Origin: an uncultured Gemmatimonadota bacterium
GTDB taxonomy: Bacteria; Gemmatimonadota; Gemmatimonadetes; Gemmatimonadales; GWC2-71-9
NCBI GenBank assembly: GCA_937961295.1
Contig: CALGOK010000106.1
Coordinates: 1-11,710 of the forward strand
DNA length: 11,710 bases
Reading direction: 5' to 3'
This document shows, piece by piece, positions 6,469-11,710 of the stretch (position 1 is the stretch's first letter; each line of letters begins with the position of its first letter). The position numbers and the translations under genes were made by a program. Under the pieces are notes generated by a model. It was not told the DNA's origin. It was given only the letters and a program-made list of their open reading frames with translations, and did no database searches.

Positions 6469-7386
6469 CTAGCGCCTCCGCATCAGCACGTCGTCGCTGC
6501 GCGCGTTGCGTCCGATCGCAAGGTTGAGGTTCTGCGTGCGGTAGCCGTCCGCAGCGACCCGGACCAGCTGGACCCGGCAGCGCTGCAGCAGGGCCGGATC
6601 GAACTCGAGCCGGTATCGCCCCTGGCCGTCGCTGAACGTGGCGAAGCTGGCCCCGACGATCTGCAGGTGCGCCCCGGGGAGCGGCCGCCCTGCCTGGTCG
6701 CGCACGATCCCGCTGACCGAGGCAAGCACCGGGGTCCCATCGGGATTGCGGCCGAGGTCGGGGATCTCCACGCAGCGGCCGGCGGCTTCGGGGAACGACT
6801 CCCGCCAGGAGCGGGTGTCGCGGGAGCCGAAGCCGAGCCGGCCCATCGAGCCGACCGACCCTGAAGCGACAGCACCACCCGACGGCGACGGCGGGGTGGC
6901 TGAGGGCCGACCGAAGGGCGAGGTCGGCGGACCCAGGATCGTGCCGCTCGAGCTGAGGTCGGCCGGAGTGGCGATCCGTGACGCGGCGTCGCCGACCGCG
7001 GGCTCCCGGGTGCGGTCCCGCTCCTCGGGCGGATCCTCCTCGGGGTCTGGCACCTCGGTGGGCGGGGTCTCGGGCCCGGCCTCGCGCGGCACCGGGGCGT
7101 CCGGGCGCTCCGAGTCGGGACCCAACGGGACCGGCTGCTCCGGGACCTGCGCCGGCTGGGGGGGGGGGTTCTCCGCCTGCTGGAAGGGGGTGCGGGAGTC
7201 GATCGCAATCGGCCGGGCATCGCTGGCCGGATCGACGGGGCCGGCATCGGGGGTGGGGATCGGCCGCAGCAGCACCAGCAGGATCACGAGCACGTGCGCG
7301 GCGACACTGTAGGCCACGGCCTTCCAGTCGCTCGCCTCGGTCTCGATGGGGTGAACCTCGAACGGCTCGGGATTCTGCACGGCCAC
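6469..7386 (-). CDS. TonB-like N-terminus fused to a CarboxypepD_reg-like domain
   Basis: A 305-residue envelope protein of unrecognised name. A short cytoplasmic segment (1-21) leads into one hydrophobic helix (about 22-41, VAYSVAAHVLVILLVLL), the layout of TonB and TolA. Residues 42-170 are rich in Pro, Glu and Ser and probably cross the periplasm. Residues 222-302 (SGIVRDQAGRPLPGAHLQIV, then FSDGQGRYRLEF) resemble a carboxypeptidase regulatory-like beta-sandwich of the kind found at the start of TonB-dependent receptors. A TonB C-terminal domain is absent. Cys205 and Cys270 could form a disulfide. An 11-C tract (7158-7168) encodes Asn73-Gln77. The GTG at 7384-7386 is the first start after an in-frame TAA, without an obvious ribosome binding site. 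It leads aacS by 3 nt, so they share a transcript; the functional link is unknown. Confidence 0.8.
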   Translation of the reverse strand: MAVQNPEPFEVHPIETEASDWKAVAYSVAAHVLVILLVLLRPIPTPDAGPVDPASDARPIAIDSRTPFQQAENPPPQPAQVPEQPVPLGPDSERPDAPVPREAGPETPPTEVPDPEEDPPEERDRTREPAVGDAASRIATPADLSSSGTILGPPTSPFGRPSATPPSPSGGAVASGSVGSMGRLGFGSRDTRSWRESFPEAAGRCVEIPDLGRNPDGTPVLASVSGIVRDQAGRPLPGAHLQIVGASFATFSDGQGRYRLEFDPALLQRCRVQLVRVAADGYRTQNLNLAIGRNARSDDVLMRRR

Positions 7387-7580
7387 AGCTTAACGGGATC
7401 GGGGACGCGACGGGATGCCGCCGCCGGCCGGGCGAGGACCGGCGATCGGTGCACGGGGGTGTCGGAAACGTGCCGGCATGACCCGGTTCTCCTCCCGGAA
7501 TGCGATGACGAGAACCCCTCTCCATGATGCCCCACGCCGCCGCCCGGTCGCCGTCGGACCGACCGGGTGATATTGGGGGG
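7387..7580. other. divergent intergenic region
   Basis: This 194-bp gap lies between the TonB-like gene (minus) and ypdA-like gene (plus) and must hold a promoter for each. I see no convincing -35/-10 pair. GATATT at 7569-7574 lies six bases before the ypdA ATG and could be a -10 for a leaderless transcript, but no matching -35 is present. No repeat or RNA gene was recognised. Confidence 0.4.
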
Positions 7581-8612
7581 ATGAACCTTCCCCGCGAGAC
7601 GCCCGCCCTGATTGTCGGTGCCGGCCCGATCGGCCTGGCCGTCGCCATCTCCGCCCGGCGTCGCGGCATCAACTGCTTGGTGATCGATGCCGGTGCCATC
7701 GTCAACTCGATCGCCAGCTACCCGGTCGGGATGCAGTTCTTCACCACCCCCGAGCGGCTCGAGATCGGTGATCACCCGATCACCTGTTCCGGCACCAGGG
7801 TCACCCGGGAAGAGGCGCTGATGTACTACCGCGGCGTGGTGCGTGCCGAGCGACTCGACGTCCGCCCCTGGGTTCGCCTCGTCGATGCCGACCGGGATGC
7901 CGACGGCTGGACGGCGGTCGTCGAGTCGCGCTCCGGGGAGGCCCGGATCCGGACCGACCGGCTGGTGCTCGCCACCGGCTACTTCGATCATCCCAACCTG
8001 ATTGACGTTCCCGGGGAATCGCTGCCACACGTCTCCCACTGGTTCGATGAGCCGCACCGCACCGCGAAGCAGCGCGTCGTCATCGTCGGCGGGAAGAACT
8101 CGGCGGTCGAGGCGGCGCTGCTCGCCTATCGCGCCGGGGCGACGGTGACCCTGGTCCATCGCGGTCGCGAACTACCCCCCAGCGTGAAATACTGGCTCCG
8201 CCCCGACTTCGAGAATCGGGTGAAGGAGGGGGCGATCGCCGCCCGGCTTGGCAGCCGGGTGACGGCGATCAGCACCGAGGCGGTCACGATCGTCGACGAC
8301 ACCGGCCAGACGGGGACGCTGCCGGCCGACCGGGTGTACTTGCTCACCGGCTACCACCCCGACTTCGCCCTGCTCGAGCGGCTCGGCGTGGAGCTGGAGG
8401 CGGAGACCGGACGCGCGACGATCGATCCCGAGACCCTCGAGAGCAACGCGCCGGGACTGTACCTGGCCGGGAGCGTGGCGTCCGGCCGCAAGATCTCCGA
8501 GGTGTTCATCGAGAATGGCCGTTTCGACGGCGAGAAGATCTTCGGTGACGCGGCGAGCCGGCGCCGGGCGGAGGCACGCTATGCCGAGGCGCCCCGACCG
8601 GTCGGGGAATGA
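7581..8612 (+). CDS. ypdA: YpdA-family FAD/NAD(P)-dependent oxidoreductase
   Basis: A 343-residue two-dinucleotide-domain flavoprotein. The FAD Rossmann motif is VGAGPIGLA (12-20), followed by YPVGMQFFTTPERLEIGD (47-64), ATGYFDHPN (131-139), the second nucleotide-binding stretch VVIVGGKNSAVEAALLAYRA (166-185), VKYWLRPDFENRVKEGAI (202-219), LLTGYHPD (254-261) and the C-terminal PGLYLAGS (291-298). The GGKNSAVEAAL, VKYW and IENGRF signatures are typical of YpdA (bacillithiol disulfide reductase, Bdr). The cysteine in the GGGPCG motif of Staphylococcus aureus YpdA is replaced by Ile17. The ATG at 7581 is preferred over the in-frame ATGs at 7524/7527 because the protein then begins at the FAD motif like its relatives, and GGTGAT lies 10 nt upstream. 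It converges on the MATE gene. Confidence 0.85.
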   Translation: MNLPRETPALIVGAGPIGLAVAISARRRGINCLVIDAGAIVNSIASYPVGMQFFTTPERLEIGDHPITCSGTRVTREEALMYYRGVVRAERLDVRPWVRLVDADRDADGWTAVVESRSGEARIRTDRLVLATGYFDHPNLIDVPGESLPHVSHWFDEPHRTAKQRVVIVGGKNSAVEAALLAYRAGATVTLVHRGRELPPSVKYWLRPDFENRVKEGAIAARLGSRVTAISTEAVTIVDDTGQTGTLPADRVYLLTGYHPDFALLERLGVELEAETGRATIDPETLESNAPGLYLAGSVASGRKISEVFIENGRFDGEKIFGDAASRRRAEARYAEAPRPVGE

Positions 8613-8672
8613 GCACGGATCGCCCACCCTGCCCTGGCCGCTGATGGTGCCAGCCTCGGTCCAGCAACTCTC

Positions 8673-8708
8673 GCCGTCCTCCGTCCTCAGTCGTTCCGCC
8701 CTCTGCCC
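8673..8708 (-). repeat. single G-rich heptad arm (R6) after the MATE gene
   Basis: Directly after the MATE stop codon (8709-8711) the minus strand reads GGGCAGA, GGGCGGA, then after an eight-base interruption GGACGGA, GGACGG. This is the same 7-nt layout as the arms of R1-R4, but I find no matching second arm in the 96-bp convergent gap. It may be a decayed or half element. Confidence 0.5.
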
Positions 8709-10064
8709 TCACGTCGCCACACGCCGGAGCGGACGCCGCACGGCCGTCCGCACCCGGAGCAGCAGGATCACCGCCACTGACGCGAGGCCAAGGACGAGTC
8801 CCCACCAGAGTCCCACCGGGCCGAGCGGGGTACGAAACGCGAGCAGCAGCGACGCGGTGATCCCGATCCCTACGAATCCGACGAGGTTGATCAGCATCGG
8901 CGCGCGGGTGTCGCCGAGCCCACGCAGCACGCCGGCGGCCACCACCTGCAGGCCGTCGAACACCTGGAACACCCCGGCGATAGGCAGCAGCAGGGCCGCG
9001 AATGCCACGACGCCGGCGTCGGTGGTGTAGAGCGACGCGAGGAAGCGCGGCACCGCGAGGAACACCAGCGCGGTGCACGCCATGAACGCCGCGCCGGTGC
9101 CGAGCGCCGCCGTGGTCGAGGCGCGCAGTGCCACCGGATCGCCGCGCCCCACGGCGCGCCCCACCAGTGCCGCGGCTCCCATCCCCACTCCCAGCGGCAC
9201 CATGAACGTCAGCGAGGCGAGGTTGAGCGCCACCTGGTGCCCGGCCACCTGCAGCGTGCCGAACGATCCCATCAGGAGCGCCACGGCGGCGAAGGTGCCC
9301 ATCTCGATCTCGATCTGCAGGCCGATCGGGAGGCCGAGCCGAAAGAGCCGACCGAGCGCGGGCAGCGCGAACGCCTCGCGCCGCCAGGGACGGAGCGGCG
9401 CGCCGAGGTCGTGGCGCGCCAGCACGAACACGCCGACCGCCATGATGGTGCGCGAGATGGTGGTGGCCCACGCCGACCCGGCGACGCCGAGCGGGGGAAC
9501 CCCGAGGCCGCCGAAGATCAGCCACTGGTTGAGCGCGACGTTGAGGATGTTGGCCGCCGCGATGGTCCACACCACCGGTGCCACGCGATGCATCGCCTGC
9601 AGCGCCTGCCGACCCACGCTGAAGGCGAGGAAGGGGAACGCGCTCGGCACCAGGATCAGGCAGTAGGTGCCGACCAGCGGCAGCACGTCTCGCGGCTGGC
9701 GGAGGGCGCCCATCACCGGTTCGGCGACTGTGAGTGCCAGCATCAGCGGCAGCGCAAGGAGCGCCGCGAGGACCAGTCCGCGCTGGAGTCCCAACGACAC
9801 GCCATCGTGATCCTCGGCCCCGAGCGCCTGGGCGAGGACGGGGTCGAGTGCGAGGGTCACGCCCACCGCGAACATCGCCAGCGCGAAGTAGTAGACGTTG
9901 CCGATGGCGACCGCGGCGAGCGCCTCGGCGTTGAGCCGACCGACCATCAAGGTGTCGACCGCGCCCATCAGGTTCATGCCAAGGTTGACGGCGACGATCG
10001 GCAGCGAGAGGCCGATCAGGGTGCGGAGGGTCGCGGATCCGCCGGCCGGGGCCGGCGCGGTCAC
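8709..10064 (-). CDS. MATE family efflux transporter
   Basis: A 451-residue integral membrane protein with about twelve hydrophobic helices arranged as two MatE halves (about 15-230 and 240-440), the normal size for NorM/DinF-type Na+ or H+ antiporters. Family stretches include LPIVAVNLGMNLMGAVDTLM (21-40), where VDTLMVG is the usual helix-1 motif, GRLNAEALAAVAIGN (42-56) and the second-half counterpart GLPIGLQIEIEMGTFAAVAL. Substrates cannot be read from the sequence; drugs, dyes or organic cations are known for the family. The start is GTG (10062-10064), overlapping the stop of the TM2 gene by four bases (GTGA), so translation is coupled to it. There is no independent strong ribosome binding site. 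Confidence 0.93.
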   Translation of the reverse strand: MTAPAPAGGSATLRTLIGLSLPIVAVNLGMNLMGAVDTLMVGRLNAEALAAVAIGNVYYFALAMFAVGVTLALDPVLAQALGAEDHDGVSLGLQRGLVLAALLALPLMLALTVAEPVMGALRQPRDVLPLVGTYCLILVPSAFPFLAFSVGRQALQAMHRVAPVVWTIAAANILNVALNQWLIFGGLGVPPLGVAGSAWATTISRTIMAVGVFVLARHDLGAPLRPWRREAFALPALGRLFRLGLPIGLQIEIEMGTFAAVALLMGSFGTLQVAGHQVALNLASLTFMVPLGVGMGAAALVGRAVGRGDPVALRASTTAALGTGAAFMACTALVFLAVPRFLASLYTTDAGVVAFAALLLPIAGVFQVFDGLQVVAAGVLRGLGDTRAPMLINLVGFVGIGITASLLLAFRTPLGPVGLWWGLVLGLASVAVILLLRVRTAVRRPLRRVAT

Positions 10065-10444
10065 CTCGTGTGGTCCGGCCGGCGGTCTGGGTCGGCGAGC
10101 ATCCGCTCGGCGAAGTCGACCCGCTCCTGGAGCTCAGCCATCTCGGCGCGCAGGTGGTCGAGCTCGTCGAGGATCGTCCCGGCGGTGCCTGGCGGCATCA
10201 GCCGCTCGCTCTCGGGTTCCCAGTCGGTCACCAGTCGGCCTTCGGCATCACGGAACGAGCCGGCGAGGATCATGATGTTGTCGGCCAGCCACCAGATGCC
10301 CAGTCCGCCGAGCGTGAACAGCATGCCGAGGCCGCTGCCGATCTTGCCGACATAGAAGCGGTGCACGCCGAACACGCCCAGGAAGAAGGCGAGCAGCATG
10401 GTGACCAGGCGGGACCGGGGCGAGGCGAAGAGTTCGTCGTTCAT
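10061..10444 (-). CDS. TM2-domain membrane protein with C-terminal coiled coil
   Basis: A 127-residue protein with a TM2 domain: helix one (about 12-27), the loop GVHRFYVGKIGSG (26-38) and helix two (about 38-62, GMLFTLGGLGIWWLADNIMIL). The GxHRFY(V/L)G motif is the signature of the family. A soluble tail follows, with a likely coiled coil at 90-117 (LDELDHLRAEMAELQERVDF). Cellular role is unknown for most bacterial TM2 proteins. Its ATG lies only 19 nt from the 3' end of the tRNA-Arg gene, too little room for a promoter. It overlaps the MATE gene by four bases. No clear Shine-Dalgarno sequence precedes it. Confidence 0.88.
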   Translation of the reverse strand: MNDELFASPRSRLVTMLLAFFLGVFGVHRFYVGKIGSGLGMLFTLGGLGIWWLADNIMILAGSFRDAEGRLVTDWEPESERLMPPGTAGTILDELDHLRAEMAELQERVDFAERMLADPDRRPDHTR

Positions 10445-10463
10445 GGCATCCGGTACGGGTGAG

Positions 10464-10537
<74 letters not shown>

Positions 10538-10555
10538 GCGTCGCAGGCAATGTAG

Positions 10556-10587
10556 CGCCGGACCCGGGGCGATGCCCGGGCCCGGCG
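10556..10587 (-). terminator. GC-rich hairpin after mscL
   Basis: A 13-position stem (10556-10568 with 10575-10587) has one mismatch and a 6-nt loop, eight bases after the mscL stop. It would end mscL transcription before tRNA-Arg. No U-tract follows, so termination would be of the GC-hairpin type or Rho-assisted. Unlike R1-R6 it has no 7-nt periodicity. Confidence 0.6.
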
Positions 10588-10594
10588 GTCGTGG

Positions 10595-11023
10595 TCAGCG
10601 CTTGAGCGCGTCGCGGATCTCGCGCAGCAGCACGATGTCCTCGGGCGGCGGCGGCGGAGCCGCGGGTGCCTCGGCTTCCTTGCGCTGCAGGTTGGTGATC
10701 GCGCGCACCATCATGAAGATGATGAACGCCAGGATGAGGAAGTCGAGGGCCACCGTCAGGAAGTTGCCGTAGGCCAGCACCGGAACCCCCGCCTCGCGAA
10801 CCGCCGCGACGGTTGGCTCGGTCCCGGCCGGCACCTCCCCCAGCGGGTAGTAGAGATTCTCGAAGGAAAACCCCCCGAACACCTTGCCCACCACCGGCAT
10901 GATGACATCCTCGACCATCGAGGAGACGATCTTGCCGAAGGCGGCGCCGATGATCAAGGCAACGGCCAGGTCGACGACGATGCGCGTGACGGCGAACGCC
11001 TTGAAATCCTTGAGCATGCTCAT
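10595..11023 (-). CDS. mscL: large-conductance mechanosensitive channel MscL
   Basis: Pentameric inner-membrane channel that opens under membrane tension and releases solutes on osmotic downshock. The 142-residue product has the N-terminal amphipathic helix (MSMLKDFKAF), TM1 (about 14-45, VVDLAVALIIGAAFGKIVSS), a periplasmic loop (about 50-85), TM2 (about 86-110, GNFLTVALDFLILAFIIFMM) and the cytoplasmic helix (EDIVLLREIRDAL). Two ATGs compete; the one at 11021-11023 aligns residue-for-residue with E. coli MscL and follows GGAGG by 4 nt, while Met3 follows it by 10 nt. A still earlier frame start at 11062 adds 13 non-family residues. Residues 13-15 and 22-23 differ from the usual RGN and GV. 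It is followed by a GC-rich hairpin. Confidence 0.95.
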   Translation of the reverse strand: MSMLKDFKAFAVTRIVVDLAVALIIGAAFGKIVSSMVEDVIMPVVGKVFGGFSFENLYYPLGEVPAGTEPTVAAVREAGVPVLAYGNFLTVALDFLILAFIIFMMVRAITNLQRKEAEAPAAPPPPPEDIVLLREIRDALKR

Positions 11024-11048
11024 TGAGCCTCCGTGGCTTCGCGGGGAC

Positions 11049-11152
11049 GGGTGACACGTCACGGGTGACGGGAGATGGTAGGATGGATCGGCGCCGGGCG
11101 GGTGTCGACGGATCGCTGCGCCGGTTGCCCGTCACCTGTCCCTCGTCACCTC
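11049..11152. repeat. heptad-type inverted repeat R5 in the mscL divergent region
   Basis: The left side (11049-11072) reads GGGTGAC, ACGTCAC, GGGTGAC, GGG, again with 7-nt spacing. GGTGACGGG at 11064-11072 pairs exactly with CCCGTCACC at 11128-11136, and a second GTCACC copy lies at 11145-11150. The left side also contains a small self-complementary GTGAC-ac-GTCAC. It is upstream of both flanking genes rather than after a stop codon. Confidence 0.55.
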
Positions 11153-11230
11153 CCTGCCAATCTACCGGAAACCCGCAGGTCCGCGACCCCGTAGGCTGGC
11201 GCGACCCGCACCGAGGACCGAGGAAGCCGC

Positions 11231-11710
11231 ATGCCCACGATCGCCCTGCTCGCCGCCCTTGCCCTGCCGATCCATGCCCAGGCCGCCGACGGCGAGGCGC
11301 TGCTCCGGCAGATGAACGCCGCCCATCGCGACAGCTGGTTCCGCACGATGGTGTTCGTGCAGCGGACCACCTTCCCCGCCCAGCCCGGGCGCGCGGAGGA
11401 GACCTGGTTCGAGACGATGGAGCGGCCGGGGAAGCTCCGGATCGACATGGAGCGCGGCGATTCGGCGATCGGGACGCTCCTGTTCCGGAACGACTCGATC
11501 TACCAGTTCAACGGCGGACAGCTCCAGCGCAGCGCGCCGCTGGTGCACTACCTCCTGGTGCTGGCGCACGACATCCACGTGATGCCGTCGGCCGACGACG
11601 CCATCGCCAAGCTCAGGGCCCTCAACTTCAACCTCGCCACCACCCACCGCACCACGTGGCAGGGGATCCCGATCACGGTGGTGGGGGCCGCGGCGGGCGA
11701 CACCACCAGC
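11231..11710 (+). CDS. secreted protein, LolA-like fold suspected (3' end outside window)
   Basis: The frame is open from the ATG at 11231 to the window edge (160 codons). A GAGG site lies 7 nt upstream (11220-11223). The product starts with a signal peptide, MPTIALLAALALPIHAQA, with a likely cleavage site after Ala-Gln-Ala near residue 18. The mature part contains WFRTMVFVQRTTFP (36-49), ETWFETMERPGKLRID (57-72) and LLFRNDSIYQF (83-93). Alternating beta-type segments with a motif of the 'RPGKLRID' kind recall the LolA/LppX-like family of periplasmic lipid carriers. That is a guess from pattern, and I cannot name the protein. It is divergent from mscL. Confidence 0.75.
   Translation, partial: MPTIALLAALALPIHAQAADGEALLRQMNAAHRDSWFRTMVFVQRTTFPAQPGRAEETWFETMERPGKLRIDMERGDSAIGTLLFRNDSIYQFNGGQLQRSAPLVHYLLVLAHDIHVMPSADDAIAKLRALNFNLATTHRTTWQGIPITVVGAAAGDTTS

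Noticed and set aside
7524..7580. Earlier start codons for the ypdA-like gene
   Set aside because: They add 19 non-family residues (rich in Pro, Arg and Ser) and lack a ribosome binding site.
6275..7705. Long minus-strand frame crossing the TonB-like gene and the divergent gap
   Set aside because: It overlaps two supported genes in another frame and shows low-complexity Arg/Gly/Pro sequence.
11024..11062. Earlier start for mscL
   Set aside because: It adds 13 residues that do not belong to the family, and GGAGG followed by the ATG at 11021-11023 explains the start.

Overview
This is a GC-rich bacterial chromosomal segment made mostly of core metabolism and housekeeping genes. It carries only the first ~60 bases of a 16S rRNA gene, too few to place the organism. 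Three things fit a soil or aquatic Gram-negative-type bacterium, and Gemmatimonadota is my tentative best guess (about 0.6): the gene set, a TonB-like membrane protein with a CarboxypepD_reg domain, and a YpdA-type oxidoreductase. That placement is an inference, not something the sequence proves.

Layout, left to right: the 5' end of a 16S rRNA gene (minus strand, cut by the window edge); its leader, with a boxB-like hairpin, a boxA and two candidate promoters (61-368); then a run of minus-strand genes, apaG, hmgA, hppD and phhA, a short AT-richer promoter region, aacS, and a TonB-like/CarboxypepD_reg fusion protein. A divergent 194-bp gap leads to the plus-strand ypdA-like gene (7581-8612). 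It converges on a second minus-strand group: a MATE transporter, a TM2-domain protein, tRNA-Arg(UCU) and mscL. A divergent plus-strand gene for a secreted protein runs off the right edge.

The metabolic theme is aerobic phenylalanine/tyrosine breakdown. PhhA makes tyrosine from phenylalanine, HppD converts 4-hydroxyphenylpyruvate to homogentisate, HmgA opens the homogentisate ring, and AacS activates the acetoacetate released at the end of the pathway. The transaminase, maleylacetoacetate isomerase and fumarylacetoacetase are not in this window.

The least ordinary feature is a set of intergenic inverted repeats built from G-rich units with 7-nt periodicity. Five are placed at stop codons (apaG, hmgA, hppD, aacS and, as one arm only, the MATE gene), and one lies in the divergent mscL gap. 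They share architecture but not one sequence: some arms use GCGAGGG units, others GGGGGAC units. One forms a G5 x4 quadruplex-type motif with the aacS stop codon in its first loop. Other points worth a second look are an 11-C tract inside the TonB-like gene, a YpdA homologue without the N-terminal cysteine, unusual gate residues in MscL, and a tRNA 19 nt upstream of a protein-coding gene. I found no defence system, CRISPR array, insertion sequence or prophage.
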